64,000 bases of DNA from Hordeum vulgare subsp. vulgare (lineage: Eukaryota > Streptophyta > Magnoliopsida > Poales > Poaceae). Position numbers and translations under genes: made by a program. The stretch lies in assembly GCF_904849725.1 (NCBI RefSeq), contig NC_058519.1, positions 577,385,169 through 577,449,168 of the forward strand, written 5' to 3'. This document shows, piece after piece, positions 9,960 to 21,889 of this stretch (position 1 is the stretch's first letter; every line of letters starts with the position of its first letter). The notes under the pieces are model-generated. The model did no database searches and was not told the origin of the DNA. It was given only the letters and a program-made list of their open reading frames with translations.

Positions 9960-10079
9960 GGATGCGATCATACCAGCACTAAAGCATCGGATCCCATCAG
10001 AACTCCGAACTTAAGCGTGCTTGGGCGAGAGTAGTACTAGGATGGGTGACCTCCTGGGAAGTCCTCGTGTTGCATTCCC
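9960..10079 (+). rRNA. 5S rRNA gene, copy 34
   Basis: C28T and G51C (A box). Unit 303 bp. Confidence 0.96.
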
Positions 10080-10262
10080 CTTTTTAAATATATTTTTGCG
10101 CCACGTGACAAGGACGACGCGGGACCGTGATCTATATGACCTCATTTTCTTATTTTTGACGATTACTGTGTGACTTTTCCCACCGCGCTTGACACCCAAC
10201 GACTAGTAGTAGTAGTAGTAGTAGTAGGGCAAGCATAAGGAACAAATAGATAGTTGCATGTC

Positions 10263-10382
10263 GGATGCGATCATACCAGCACTAAAGCATCGGATCCCAT
10301 CAGAACTCCGAACTTAAGCGTGCTTGGGCGAGAGTAGTACTAGGATGGGTGACCTCCTGGGAAGTCCTCGTGTTGCATTCCC
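10263..10382 (+). rRNA. 5S rRNA gene, copy 35
   Basis: C28T and G51C (A box). Unit 298 bp. Confidence 0.96.
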
Positions 10383-10560
10383 CTTTTTAAATATATTTTT
10401 GCGCCACGTGACAAGGATGACGCGGGACCGTGATCTATATGACCTCATTTTCTTATTTTTGACGATTACTGTGTGACTTTTCCCACCGCGCTTGACACCC
10501 AACGACTAGTAGTAGTAGTAGTAGGGGCAAGCATAAGGAACAAATAGATAGTTGCATGTC

Positions 10561-10680
10561 GGATGTGATCATACCAGCACTAAAGCACCGGATCCCATCA
10601 GAACTCCGAAGTTAAGCGTGCTTGGGCGAGAGTAGTACTAGGATGGGTGACCTCCTGGGAAGTCCTCGTGTTGCATTCCC
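10561..10680 (+). rRNA. 5S rRNA gene, copy 36
   Basis: C6T. Unit 300 bp. Confidence 0.97.
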
Positions 10681-10860
10681 CTTTTTAAATATATTTTTGC
10701 GCCACGTGACAAGGACGACGCGGGACCGTGATCTATATGACCTCATCTTCTTATTTTTGACGATTACTGTGTGACTTTTCCCACCGCGCTTGACACCCAA
10801 CGACTAGTAGTAGTAGTAGTAGTAGGGCAAGCATAAGGAACAAATAGATAGTTGCATGTC

Positions 10861-10980
10861 GGATGCGATCATACCAGCACTAAAGCATCGGATCCCATCA
10901 GAACTCCGAACTTAAGCGTGCTTGGGCGAGAGTAGTACTAGGATGGGTGACCTCCTGGGAAGTCCTCGTGTTGCATTCCC
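10861..10980 (+). rRNA. 5S rRNA gene, copy 37
   Basis: C28T and G51C, as copy 34. Unit 303 bp. Confidence 0.96.
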
Positions 10981-11163
10981 CTTTTTAAATATATTTTTGC
11001 GCCACGTGACAAGGACGACGCGGGACCGTGATCTATATGACCTCATTTTCTTATTTTTGACGATTACTGTGTGACTTTTCCCACCGCGCTTGACACCCAA
11101 CGACTAGTAGTAGTAGTAGTAGTAGTAGGGCAAGCATAAGGAACAAATAGATAGTTGCATGTC

Positions 11164-11283
11164 GGATGCGATCATACCAGCACTAAAGCATCGGATCCCA
11201 TCAGAACTCCGAACTTAAGCGTGCTTGGGCGAGAGTAGTACTAGGATGGGTGACCTCCTGGGAAGTCCTCGTGTTGCATTCCC
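11164..11283 (+). rRNA. 5S rRNA gene, copy 38
   Basis: C28T and G51C, as copy 35. Unit 337 bp. Confidence 0.96.
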
Positions 11284-11407
11284 CTTTTTAAATATATTTT
11301 TGCGCCACGTGACAAGGATGACGCGGGACCGTGATCTATATGACCTCATTTTCTTATTTTTGACGATTACTGTGTGACTTTTCCCACCGCGCTTGACACC
11401 CAACGAC

Positions 11408-11457
<50 letters not shown>

Positions 11458-11500
11458 GTAGTAGGGGCAAGCATAAGGAACAAATAGATGGTTGCATGTC

Positions 11501-11620
11501 GGATGCGATCATACCAGCACTGAAGCACCGGATCCCATCACAACTCCGAAGTTAAGCGTGTTTGGGCGAGAGTAGTACTAGGATGGGTGACCTCCTGGGA
11601 AGTCCTCGTGTTGCATTCCC
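11501..11620 (+). rRNA. 5S rRNA gene, copy 39
   Basis: A22G, G41C, C61T (A box). Unit 301 bp. Confidence 0.95.
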
Positions 11621-11801
11621 CTTTTTAAATATATTTTTGCGCCACGTGACAAGGATGACGCGGGAGCGTGATCTATATGACCTCATTTTCTTATTTTTGA
11701 CGATTACTGTGTGACTTTTCCCACCGCGCTTGACACCCAACGACTAGTAGTAGTAGTAGTAGTAGGGGCAAGCATAAGGAACAAATAGATAGTTGCATGT
11801 C

Positions 11802-11921
11802 GGATGCGATCATACCAGCACTAAAGCACCGGATCCCATCAGAACTCCGAAGTTAAGCGTGCTTGGGCGAGAGTAGTACTAGGATGGGTGACCTCCTGGG
11901 AAGTCCTAGTGTTGCATTCCC
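11802..11921 (+). rRNA. 5S rRNA gene, copy 40
   Basis: C107A. Its TAG tract contains a short inverted stretch (TACTACTAG). Unit 319 bp. Confidence 0.97.
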
Positions 11922-12120
11922 CTTTTTAAATATATTTTTGCGCCACGTGACAAGGATGACGCGGGAGCGTGATCTATATGACCTCATTTTCTTATTTTTG
12001 ACGATTACTGTGTGACTTTTCCCACCGCGCTTGACACCCAACGACTAGTAGTAGTAGTAGTACTACTAGTAGTAGTAGTAGTAGGGGCAAGCATAAGGAA
12101 CAAATAGATAGTTGCATGTC

Positions 12121-12240
12121 GGATGCGATCATACCAGCACTAAAGCACCGGATCCCATCAGAACTCCGAAGTTAAGCGTGCTTGGGCGAGAGTAGTACTA
12201 GGATGGGTGACCTCCTGGGAAGTCCTCGTGTTGCATTCCC
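12121..12240 (+). rRNA. 5S rRNA gene, copy 41
   Basis: Consensus. Unit 301 bp. Confidence 0.98.
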
Positions 12241-12421
12241 CTTTTTAAATATATTTTTGCGCCACGTGACAAGGATGACGCGGGACCGTGATCTATATGA
12301 CCTCATTTTCTTATTTTTGACGATTACTGTGTGACTTTTCCCACCGCGCTTGACACCCAACGACTAGTAGTAGTAGTAGTAGTAGGGGCAAGCATAAGGA
12401 ACAAATAGATAGTTGCATGTT

Positions 12422-12541
12422 GGATGCGATCATACCAGCACTAAAGCACCGGATCCCATCAGAACTCCGAAGTTAAGCGTGCTTGGGCGATAGTAGTACT
12501 AGGATGGGTGACCTCTTGGGAAGTCCTCGTGTTGCATTCCC
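12422..12541 (+). rRNA. 5S rRNA gene, copy 42
   Basis: G70T (IE), C95T (C box), T at -1. The spacer has lost AATATATTTTTG after the first T5, so the backup T-run is missing. Unit 290 bp. Confidence 0.95.
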
Positions 12542-12711
12542 CTTTTTAGCGCCACGTGACAAGGATGACGCGGGACCGTGATCTATATGACCTCATTTTC
12601 TTATTTTTGACGATTACTGTGTGACTTTTCCCACCGCGCTTGACACCCAACGACTAGTAGTAGTAGTAGTAGTAGGGGCAAGCATAAGGAACAAATAGAT
12701 AGTTGCATGTC

Positions 12712-12831
12712 GGATGCGATCATACCAGCACTAAAGCACCGGATCCCATCAGAACTCCGAAGTTAAGCGTGCTTGGGCGATAGTAGTACTAGGATGGGTG
12801 ACCTCTTGGGAAGTCCTCGTGTTGCATTCCC
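12712..12831 (+). rRNA. 5S rRNA gene, copy 43
   Basis: G70T and C95T. Unit 345 bp. Confidence 0.96.
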
Positions 12832-12955
12832 CTTTTTAAATATATTTTTGCGCCACGTGACAAGGATGACGCGGGAGCGTGATCTATATGACCTCATTTT
12901 CTTATTTTTGACGATTACTGTGTGACTTTTCCCACCGCGCTTGACACCCAACGAC

Positions 12956-13005
<50 letters not shown>

Positions 13006-13056
13006 TAGTAGTAGTAGTAGGGGCAAGCATAAGGAACAAATAGATGGTTGCATGTC

Positions 13057-13176
13057 GGATGCGATCATACCAGCACTGAAGCACCGGATCCCATCAGAAC
13101 TCCGAAGTTAAGCGTGTTTGGGCGAGAGTAGTACTAGGATGGGTGACCTCCTGGGAAGTCCTCGTGTTGCATTCCC
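13057..13176 (+). rRNA. 5S rRNA gene, copy 44
   Basis: A22G and C61T. Unit 301 bp. Confidence 0.96.
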
Positions 13177-13357
13177 CTTTTTAAATATATTTTTGCGCCA
13201 CGTGACAAGGATGACGCGGGAGCGTGATCTATATGACCTCATTTTCTTATTTTTGACGATTACTGTGTGACTTTTCCCACCGCGCTTGACACCCAACGAC
13301 TAGTAGTAGTAGTAGTAGTAGGGGCAAGCATAAGGAACAAATAGATAGTTGCATGTC

Positions 13358-13476
13358 GGATGCGATCATACCAGCACTAAAGCACCGGATCCCATCAGAA
13401 CTCCGAAGTTAAGCGTGCTTGGGCGAGAGTAGTACTAGGATGGGTGACCTCCTGGAAGTCCTCGTGTTGCATTCCC
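13358..13476 (+). rRNA. 5S rRNA gene, copy 45
   Basis: 119 nt: one G of the G97-G99 run is deleted at the edge of the C box. Unit 315 bp. Confidence 0.95.
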
Positions 13477-13600
13477 CTTTTTAAATATATTTTTGCGCCA
13501 CGTGACAAGGATGACGCGGGAGCGTGATCTATATGACCTCATTTTCTTATTTTTGACGATTACTGTGTGACTTCTCCCACCGCGCTTGACACCCAACGAC

Positions 13601-13636
<36 letters not shown>

Positions 13637-13672
13637 GGGCAAGCATAAGGAACAAATAGATAGTTGCATGTC

Positions 13673-13792
13673 GGATGCGATCATACCAGCACTAAAGCAC
13701 CGGATCCCATCAGAACTCCGAAGTTAAGCGTGCTTGGGCGAGAGTAGTACTAGGATGGTTGACCTCCTGGGAAGTCCTCGTGTTGCATTCCC
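13673..13792 (+). rRNA. 5S rRNA gene, copy 46
   Basis: G87T (C box). Unit 304 bp. Confidence 0.97.
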
Positions 13793-13976
13793 CTTTTTAA
13801 ATATATTTTTGCGCCACGTGACAAGGATGACGCGGGACCGTGATCTATATGACCTCATTTTCTTATTTTTGACGATTACTGTGTGACTTTTCCCACCGCG
13901 CTTGACACCCAACGACTAGTAGTAGTAGTAGTAGTAGTAGGGGCAAGCATAAGGAACAAATAGATAGTTGCATGTT

Positions 13977-14096
13977 GGATGCGATCATACCAGCACTAAA
14001 GCACCGGATCCCATCAGAACTCCGAAGTTAAGCGTGCTTGGGCGATAGTAGTACTAGGATGGGTGACCTCTTGGGAAGTCCTCGTGTTGCATTCCC
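13977..14096 (+). rRNA. 5S rRNA gene, copy 47
   Basis: G70T, C95T and T at -1; counterpart of copy 42 but with a normal spacer. Unit 301 bp. Confidence 0.96.
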
Positions 14097-14277
14097 CTTT
14101 TTAAATATATTTTTGCGCCACGTGACAAGGATGACGCGGGACCGTGATCTATATGACCTCATTTTCTTATTTTTGACGATTACTGTGTGACTTTTCCCAC
14201 CGCGCTTGACACCCAACGACTAGTAGTAGTAGTAGTAGTAGGGGCAAGCATAAGGAACAAATAGATAGTTGCATGTC

Positions 14278-14397
14278 GGATGCGATCATACCAGCACTAA
14301 AGCACCGGATCCCATCAGAACTCCGAAGTTAAGCGTGCTTGGGCGATAGTAGTACTAGGATGGGTGACCTCTTGGGAAGTCCTCGTGTTGCATTCCC
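14278..14397 (+). rRNA. 5S rRNA gene, copy 48
   Basis: G70T and C95T. Unit 331 bp. Confidence 0.96.
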
Positions 14398-14521
14398 CTT
14401 TTTAAATATATTTTTGCGCCACGTGACAAGGATGACGCGGGAGCGTGATCTATATGACCTCATTTTCTTATTTTTGACGATTACTGTGTGACTTTTCCCA
14501 CCGCGCTTGACACCCAACGAC

Positions 14522-14565
<44 letters not shown>

Positions 14566-14608
14566 GTAGTAGGGGCAAGCATAAGGAACAAATAGATGGT
14601 TGCATGTC

Positions 14609-14728
14609 GGATGCGATCATACCAGCACTGAAGCACCGGATCCCATCAGAACTCCGAAGTTAAGCGTGTTTGGGCGAGAGTAGTACTAGGATGGGTGACC
14701 TCCTGGGAAGTCCTCGTGTTGCATTCCC
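14609..14728 (+). rRNA. 5S rRNA gene, copy 49
   Basis: A22G and C61T. Unit 301 bp. Confidence 0.96.
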
Positions 14729-14909
14729 CTTTTTAAATATATTTTTGCGCCACGTGACAAGGATGACGCGGGAGCGTGATCTATATGACCTCATTTTCTT
14801 ATTTTTGACGATTACTGTGTGACTTTTCCCACCGCGCTTGACACCCAACGACTAGTAGTAGTAGTAGTAGTAGGGGCAAGCATAAGGAACAAATAGATAG
14901 TTGCATGTC

Positions 14910-15028
14910 GGATGCGATCATACCAGCACTAAAGCACCGGATCCCATCAGAACTCCGAAGTTAAGCGTGCTTGGGCGAGAGTAGTACTAGGATGCGTGAC
15001 CTCCTGGAAGTCCTCGTGTTGCATTCCC
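14910..15028 (+). rRNA. 5S rRNA gene, copy 50
   Basis: G86C (C box) and one G of G97-G99 deleted; 119 nt. Unit 324 bp. Confidence 0.95.
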
Positions 15029-15152
15029 CTTTTTAAATATATTTTTGCGCCACGTGACAAGGATGACGCGGGAGCGTGATCTATATGACCTCATTTTCTT
15101 ATTTTTGACGATTACTGTGTGACTTCTCCCACCGCGCTTGACACCCAACGAC

Positions 15153-15197
<45 letters not shown>

Positions 15198-15233
15198 GGG
15201 CAAGCATAAGGAACAAATAGATAGTTGCATGTC

Positions 15234-15353
15234 GGATGCGATCATACCAGCACTAAAGCACCGGATCCCATCAGAACTCCGAAGTTAAGCGTGCTTGGGC
15301 GAGAGTAGTACTAGGATGGGTGACCTCCTGGGAAGTCCTCGTGTTGCATTCCC
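15234..15353 (+). rRNA. 5S rRNA gene, copy 51
   Basis: Consensus. Unit 303 bp. Confidence 0.98.
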
Positions 15354-15536
15354 CTTTTTAAATATATTTTTGCGCCACGTGACAAGGATGACGCGGGACC
15401 GTGATCTATATGACCTCATTTTCTTATTTTTGACGATTACTGTGTGACTTTTCCCACCGCGCTTGACACCCAACGACTAGTAGTAGTAGTAGTAGTAGTA
15501 GGGCAAGCATAAGGAACAAATAGATAGTTGCATGTC

Positions 15537-15656
15537 GGATGCGATCATACCAGCACTAAAGCACCGGATCCCATCAGAACTCCGAAGTTAAGCGTGCTTG
15601 GGCGAGAGTAGTACTAGGATGGGTGACCTCCTGGGAAGTCCTCGTGTTGCATTCCC
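15537..15656 (+). rRNA. 5S rRNA gene, copy 52
   Basis: Consensus gene; the spacer reads AAATAAATTTTTG. Unit 310 bp. Confidence 0.98.
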
Positions 15657-15846
15657 CTTTTTAAATAAATTTTTGCGCCACGTGACAAGGATGACGCAGG
15701 ACCGTGATCTATATGACCTCATTTTCTTATTTTTGACGATTACTGTGTGACTTATCCCACCGCGCTTGACACCCAACGACTAGTAGTAGTAGTAGTAGTA
15801 GTAGTAGTAGGGGCAAGCATAAGGAACAAATAGATAGTTGCATGTC

Positions 15847-15966
15847 GGATGCGATCATACCAGCACTAAAGCACCGGATCCCATCAGAACTCCGAAGTTA
15901 AGCGTGCTTGGGCGAGAGTAGTACTAGGATGGGTGACCTCCTGGGAAGTCCTCGTGTTGCATTCCC
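15847..15966 (+). rRNA. 5S rRNA gene, copy 53
   Basis: Consensus gene; the first terminator run is shortened to T4. Unit 301 bp. Confidence 0.97.
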
Positions 15967-16147
15967 CCTTTTAAATATATTTTTGCGGCACGTGACAAGG
16001 ATGACGCGGGACCGTGATCTATATGAGCTCATTTTCTTATTTTTGACGATTACTGTGTGACTTTTCCCACCGCGCTTGACACCCAACGACTAGTAGTAGT
16101 AGTAGTAGTAGGGGCAAGCATAAGGAACAAATAGATAGTTGCATGTC

Positions 16148-16267
16148 GGATGCGATCATACCAGCACTAAAGCACCGGATCCCATCAGAACTCCGAAGTT
16201 AAGCGTGCTTGGGCGAGAGTAGTACTAGGATGGGTGACCTCCTGGGAAGTCCTCGTGTTGCATTTCC
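16148..16267 (+). rRNA. 5S rRNA gene, copy 54
   Basis: C118T. Unit 307 bp. Confidence 0.97.
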
Positions 16268-16454
16268 CTTTTTAAATATATTTTTGCGCCACGTGACAAG
16301 GATGACGCGGGAGCGTGATCTATATGACCTCATTTTCTTATTTTTGACGATTACTGTGTGACTTTTTTCACCGCGCTTGACACCCAACGACTAGTAGTAG
16401 TAGTAGTAGTAGTAGTAGGGGCAAGCATAAGGAACAAATAGATAGTTGCATGTC

Positions 16455-16574
16455 GGATGCGATCATACCAGCACTAAAGCACCGGATCCCATCAGAACTC
16501 CGAAGTTAAGCGTACTTGGGCGAGAGTAGTACTAGGATGGGTGACCTCCTGGGAAGTCCTCGTGTTGCATTCCC
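16455..16574 (+). rRNA. 5S rRNA gene, copy 55
   Basis: G60A. Unit 310 bp. Confidence 0.97.
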
Positions 16575-16764
16575 CTTTTTAAATATATTTTTGCGGCACG
16601 TGACAAGGATGACGCGGGACCGTGATCTATATGACCTCATTTTCTTATTTTTGACGATTACTGTGTGACTTTTCCCACCGCGCTTGACACCCAACGACTA
16701 GTAGTAGTAGTAGTAGTAGTAGTAGTAGGGGCAAGCATAAGGAAGAAATAGATAGTTGCATGTC

Positions 16765-16884
16765 GGATGCGATCATACCAGCACTAAAGCACCGGATCCC
16801 ATCAGAACTCCGAAGTTAAGCGTGCTTGGGCGAGAGTAGTACTAGGATTGGTGACCTCCTGGGAAGTCCTCGTGTTGCATTCCC
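16765..16884 (+). rRNA. 5S rRNA gene, copy 56
   Basis: G85T (C box). Unit 325 bp. Confidence 0.97.
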
Positions 16885-17089
16885 CTTTTTAAATATATTT
16901 TTGCGCCACGTGACAAGGATGACGCGGGAGCGTGATCTATATGACCTCATTTTCTTATTTTTGACGATTACTGTGTGACTTTTCCCACCGCGCTTGACAC
17001 CCAACGACTAGTAGTAGTAGTACTAGTAGTAGTAGTCGTAGTAGTAGTAGTAGGGGCAAGCATAAGGAACAAATAGATAGTTGCATGTC

Positions 17090-17209
17090 GGATGCGATCA
17101 TACCAGCACTAAAGCACCGGATCCCATCAGAACTCCGAAGTTAAGCGTGCTTGGGCGAGAGTAGTACTAGGATGGGTGACCTCCTGGGAAGTCCTCGTGT
17201 TGCATTCCC
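17090..17209 (+). rRNA. 5S rRNA gene, copy 57
   Basis: Consensus; aligns with copy 1 in the 9-kb duplication. Unit 337 bp. Confidence 0.98.
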
Positions 17210-17333
17210 CTTTTTAAATATATTTTTGCGCCACGTGACAAGGATGACGCGGGACCGTGATCTATATGACCTCATTTTCTTATTTTTGACGATTACTGTG
17301 TGACTTTTCCCACCGCGCTTGACACCCAACGAC

Positions 17334-17390
<57 letters not shown>

Positions 17391-17426
17391 GGGCAAGCAT
17401 AAGGAACAAATAGATAGTTGCATGTC

Positions 17427-17546
17427 GGATGCGATCATACCAGCACTAAAGCACCGGATCCCATCAGAACTCCGAAGTTAAGCGTGCTTGGGCGAGAGTA
17501 GTACTAGGATGGGTGACCTCCTGGAAAGTCCTCGTGTTGCATTCCC
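17427..17546 (+). rRNA. 5S rRNA gene, copy 58
   Basis: G99A. Unit 328 bp. Confidence 0.97.
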
Positions 17547-17670
17547 CTTTTTAAATATATTTTTGCGGCACGTGACAAGGATGACGCGGGACCGTGATCT
17601 ATATGACCTCATTTTCTTATTTTTGACGATTACTGTGTGACTTTTCCCACCGCGCTTGACACCCAACGAC

Positions 17671-17718
<48 letters not shown>

Positions 17719-17754
17719 GGGCAAGCATAAGGAAGAAATAGATAGTTGCATGTC

Positions 17755-17874
17755 GGATGCGATCATACCAGCACTAAAGCACCGGATCCCATCAGAACTC
17801 CGAAGTTAAGCGTGCTTGCGCGAGAGTAGTACTAGGATGGGTGACCTCCTCGGAAGTCCTCGTGTTGCATTTCC
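17755..17874 (+). rRNA. 5S rRNA gene, copy 59
   Basis: G65C, G97C, C118T; counterpart of copy 3. Unit 304 bp. Confidence 0.96.
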
Positions 17875-18058
17875 CTTTTTAAATATATTTTTGCGGCACG
17901 TGACAAGGATGACGCGGGACCGTGATCTATATGACCTCATTTTCTTATTTTTGACGATTACTGTGTGACTTTTCCCACCGCGCTTGACACCCAACGACTA
18001 GTAGTAGTAGTACTAGTAGTAGGGGCAAGCATAAGGAACAAATAGATAGTTGCATGTC

Positions 18059-18178
18059 GGATGCGATCATACCAGCACTAAAGCACCGGATCCCATCAGA
18101 ACTCCGAAGTTAAGCGTACTTGGGCGAGAGTAGTACTAGGATGGGTGACCTCCTCGAAAGTCCTCGTGTTGCATTCCC
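18059..18178 (+). rRNA. 5S rRNA gene, copy 60
   Basis: G60A, G97C, G99A. Unit 322 bp. Confidence 0.96.
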
Positions 18179-18302
18179 CTTTTTAAATATATTTTTGCGG
18201 CACGTGACAAGGATGACGCGGGAGCGTGATCTATATGACCTCATTTTCTTATTTTTGACGATTACTGTGTGACTTTTCCCACCGCGCTTGACACCCAACG
18301 AC

Positions 18303-18344
<42 letters not shown>

Positions 18345-18380
18345 GGGCAAGCATAAGGAAGAAATAGATAGTTGCATGTC

Positions 18381-18500
18381 GGATGCGATCATACCAGCAC
18401 TAAAGCACCGGATCCCATCAGAACTCCGAAGTTAAGCGTACTTGGGCGAGAGTAGTACTAGGATGGGTGACCTCCTCGGAAGTCCTCGTGTTGCATTCCC
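18381..18500 (+). rRNA. 5S rRNA gene, copy 61
   Basis: G60A and G97C; counterpart of copy 5. Unit 313 bp. Confidence 0.96.
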
Positions 18501-18624
18501 CTTTTTAAATATATTTTTGCGGCACGTGACAAGGATGACGCGGGACCGTGATCTATATGACCTCATTTTCTTATTTTTGACGATTACTGTGTGACTTTTC
18601 CCACCGCGCTTGACACCCAACGAC

Positions 18625-18657
<33 letters not shown>

Positions 18658-18693
18658 GGGCAAGCATAAGGAAGAAATAGATAGTTGCATGTC

Positions 18694-18813
18694 GGATGCG
18701 ATCATACCAGCACTAAAGCACCGGATCCCATCAGAACTCCGAAGTTAAGCGTGCTTGGGCGAGAGTAGTACTAGGATGGGTGACCTCCTGGGAAGTCCTC
18801 GTGTTGCATTCCC
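18694..18813 (+). rRNA. 5S rRNA gene, copy 62
   Basis: Consensus. Unit 304 bp. Confidence 0.98.
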
Positions 18814-18997
18814 CTTTTTAAATATATTTTTGCGCCACGTGACAAGGATGACGCGGGAGCGTGATCTATATGACCTCATTTTCTTATTTTTGACGATTAC
18901 TGTGTGACTTTTCCCACCGCGCTTGACACCCAACGACTAGTAGTAGTAGTAGTAGTAGTAGGGGCAAGCATAAGGAACAAATAGATAGTTGCATGTC

Positions 18998-19117
18998 GGA
19001 TGCGATCATACCAGCACTAAAGCACCGGATCCCATCAGAACTCCGTAGTTAAGCGTGCTTGGGCGAGAGTAGTACTAGGATGGGTGACCTCATGGGAAGT
19101 CCTCGTGTTGCATTCCC
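18998..19117 (+). rRNA. 5S rRNA gene, copy 63
   Basis: A49T and C95A; the spacer hexamer is CACATG, as after copy 7. Unit 310 bp. Confidence 0.96.
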
Positions 19118-19307
19118 CTTTTTAAATATATTTTTGCGCCACATGACAAGGATGACGCGGGACCGTGATCTATATGACCTCATTTTCTTATTTTTGACGA
19201 TTACTGTGTGACTTTTCCCACCGCGCTTGACACCCAACGACTAGTAGTAGTAGTAGTAGTAGTAGTAGTAGGGGCAAGCATAAGGAACAAATAGATAGTT
19301 GCATGTC

Positions 19308-19427
19308 GGATGCGATCATACCAGCACTAAAGCATCGGATCCCATCAGAACTCCGAAGTTAAGCGTGCTTGGGCGAGAGTAGTACTAGGATGTGTGACCT
19401 CCTGGGAAGTCCTCGTGTTGCATTCCC
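19308..19427 (+). rRNA. 5S rRNA gene, copy 64
   Basis: C28T and G86T, as copy 8. Unit 319 bp. Confidence 0.96.
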
Positions 19428-19551
19428 CTTTTTCAATATATTTTTGCGCCACGTGACAAGGATGACGCGGGACCGTGATCTATATGACCTCATTTTCTTA
19501 TTTTTGACGATTACTGTGTGACTTTTCCCACCGCGCTTGACACCCAACGAC

Positions 19552-19590
<39 letters not shown>

Positions 19591-19626
19591 GGGCAAGCAT
19601 AAGGAAGAAATAGATAGTTGCATGTC

Positions 19627-19746
19627 GGATGCGATCATACCAGCACTAAAGCACCGGATCCCATCAGAACTCCGAAGTTAAGCGTGCTTGGGCGAGAGTA
19701 GTACTAGGATGGGTGACCTCCTGGGAAGTCCTCTTGTTGCATTCCC
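19627..19746 (+). rRNA. 5S rRNA gene, copy 65
   Basis: G108T, as copy 9. Unit 307 bp. Confidence 0.97.
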
Positions 19747-19933
19747 CTTTTTAAATATATTTTTGCGCCACGTGACAAGGATGACGCGGGAGCGTGATCT
19801 ATATGACCTCATTTTCTTATTTTTGACGATTACTGTGTGACTTTTCCCACCGCGCTTGACACCCAACGACTAGTAGTAGTAGTAGTAGTAGTAGTAGGGG
19901 CAAGCATAAGGAACAAATAGATAGTTGCATGTC

Positions 19934-20053
19934 GGATGCGATCATACCAGCACTAAAGCACCGGATCCCATCAGAACTCCGAAGTTAAGCGTGCTTGGGC
20001 GAGAGTAGTACTAGGATGGGTGACCTCCTGGGAAGTCCTCGTGTTGCATTCCC
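19934..20053 (+). rRNA. 5S rRNA gene, copy 66
   Basis: Consensus gene; the terminator is extended to T6. Unit 301 bp. Confidence 0.98.
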
Positions 20054-20234
20054 TTTTTTAAATATATTTTTGCGGCACGTGACAAGGATGACGCGGGACC
20101 GTGATCTATATGACCTCATTTTCTTATTTTTGACGATTACTGTGTGACTTTTCCCACCGCGCTTGACACCCAACGATTAGTAGTAGTAGTAGTAGTAGGG
20201 GCAAGCATAAGGAACAAATAGATAGTTGCATGTC

Positions 20235-20354
20235 GGATGCGATCATACCAGCACTAAAGCACCGGATCCCATCAGAACTCCGAAGTTAAGCGTGCTTGGG
20301 CGAGAGTAGTACTAGGATGGGTGACCTCCTGGGAAGTCCTCGTGTTGCATTCCC
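20235..20354 (+). rRNA. 5S rRNA gene, copy 67
   Basis: Consensus. Unit 316 bp. Confidence 0.98.
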
Positions 20355-20478
20355 CTTTTTAAATATATTTTTGCGGCACGTGACAAGGATGACGCGGGAC
20401 CGTGATCTATATGACCTCATTTTCTTATTTTTGACGATTACTGTGTGACTTTTGCCACCGCGCTTGACACCCAACGAC

Positions 20479-20514
<36 letters not shown>

Positions 20515-20550
20515 GGGCAAGCATAAGGAACAAATAGATAGTTGCATGTC

Positions 20551-20670
20551 GGATGCGATCATACCAGCACTAAAGCACCGGATCCCATCAGAACTCCGAA
20601 GTTAAGCGTGCTTGGGCGAGAGTAGTACTAGGACGGGTGACCTCCTGGGAAGTCCTTGTGTTGCATTTCC
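20551..20670 (+). rRNA. 5S rRNA gene, copy 68
   Basis: T84C (C box), C107T, C118T. Unit 304 bp. Confidence 0.96.
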
Positions 20671-20854
20671 CTTTTTAAATATATTTTTGCGCCACGTGAC
20701 AAGGATGACGCGGGAGCGTGATCTATATGACCTCATTTTCTTATTTTTGACGATTACTGTGTGACTTTTCCCACCGCGCTTGACACCCAACTACTAGTAG
20801 TAGTAGTAGTAGTAGTAGGGGCAAGCATAAGGAACAAATAGATAGTTGTATGTC

Positions 20855-20974
20855 GGATGCGATCATACCAGCACTAAAGCACCGGATCCCATCAGAACTC
20901 CGAAGTTAAGCGTACTTGGGCGAGAGTAGTACTAGGATGGGTGACCTCCTGGGAAGTCCTCGTGTTGCATTCCC
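20855..20974 (+). rRNA. 5S rRNA gene, copy 69
   Basis: G60A; the flank has TTGTATGTC instead of TTGCATGTC. Unit 313 bp. Confidence 0.97.
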
Positions 20975-21098
20975 CTTTTTAAATATATTTTTGCGGCACG
21001 TGACAAGGATGACGCGGGACCGTGATCTATATGACCTCATTTTCTTATTTTTGACGATTACTGTGTGACTTTTCCCACCGCGCTTGACACCCAACGAC

Positions 21099-21131
<33 letters not shown>

Positions 21132-21167
21132 GGGCAAGCATAAGGAAGAAATAGATAGTTGCATGTC

Positions 21168-21287
21168 GGATGCGATCATACCAGCACTAAAGCAACGGAT
21201 CCCATCAGAACTCCGAAGTTAAGCGTGCTTGGGCGAGAGTAGTACTAGGATGGGTGACCTCCTGGGAAGTCCTCGTGTTGCATTCCC
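21168..21287 (+). rRNA. 5S rRNA gene, copy 70
   Basis: C28A. Unit 304 bp. Confidence 0.97.
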
Positions 21288-21471
21288 CTTTTTAAATATA
21301 TTTTTGCGCCACGTGACAAGGATGACGCGGGAGCGTGATCTATATGACCTCATTTTCTTATTTTTGACGATTACTGTGTGACTTTTCCCACCGCGCTTGA
21401 CACCCAACGACTAGTAGTAGTAGTAGTAGTAGTAGGGGCAAGCATAAGGAACAAATAGATAGTTGCATGTC

Positions 21472-21591
21472 GGATGCGATCATACCAGCACTAAAGCACC
21501 GGATCCCATCAGAACTCCGAAGTTAAGCGTGCTTGGGCGAGAGTAGTACTAGGATGGGTGACCTCCTGGGAAGTCCTCGTGTTGCATTCCC
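21472..21591 (+). rRNA. 5S rRNA gene, copy 71
   Basis: Consensus; the spacer hexamer is CACATG. Unit 298 bp. Confidence 0.98.
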
Positions 21592-21769
21592 CTTTTTAAA
21601 TATATTTTTGCGCCACATGACAAGGATGACGCGGGACCGTGATCTATATGACCTCATTTTCTTATTTTTGACGATTACTGTGTGACTTTTCCCACCGCGC
21701 TTGACACCCAACGACTAGTAGTAGTAGTAGTAGGGGCAAGCAGAAGGAACAAATAGATAGTTGCATGTC

Positions 21770-21889
21770 GGATGCGATCATACCAGCACTAAAGCACCGG
21801 ATCCCATCAGAACTCCGAAGTTAAGCGTGCTTGGGCGAGAGTAGTACTAGGATGGGTGACCTCCTGGGAAGTCCTCGTGTTGCATTCCC
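21770..21889 (+). rRNA. 5S rRNA gene, copy 72
   Basis: Consensus. Unit 316 bp. Confidence 0.98.

Larger units (their letters stand above)
9640..11440 (+). repeat. Three-unit tandem block (901 bp), two copies
   Basis: Units at 9660, 9960 and 10263 recur at 10561, 10861 and 11164, each exactly 901 bases apart. They share C6T in the first unit and C28T/G51C in the other two. Confidence 0.9.
12400..15230 (+). repeat. Five-unit tandem block (~1.55 kb), two copies
   Basis: Units at 12422, 12712, 13057, 13358 and 13673 correspond to 13977, 14278, 14609, 14910 and 15234: G70T/C95T twice, then A22G/C61T, then a one-G deletion, then a near-consensus unit. Confidence 0.85.

Noticed and set aside
12060..12085. 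Inverted TACTAC patch in a TAG tract as a possible insertion scar
   Set aside because: Only a few bases long, with similar TACTAG patches elsewhere (17022, 18011, 25145). It fits slippage or point change in the microsatellite and shows no TIR remnant, so no excision footprint can be claimed.
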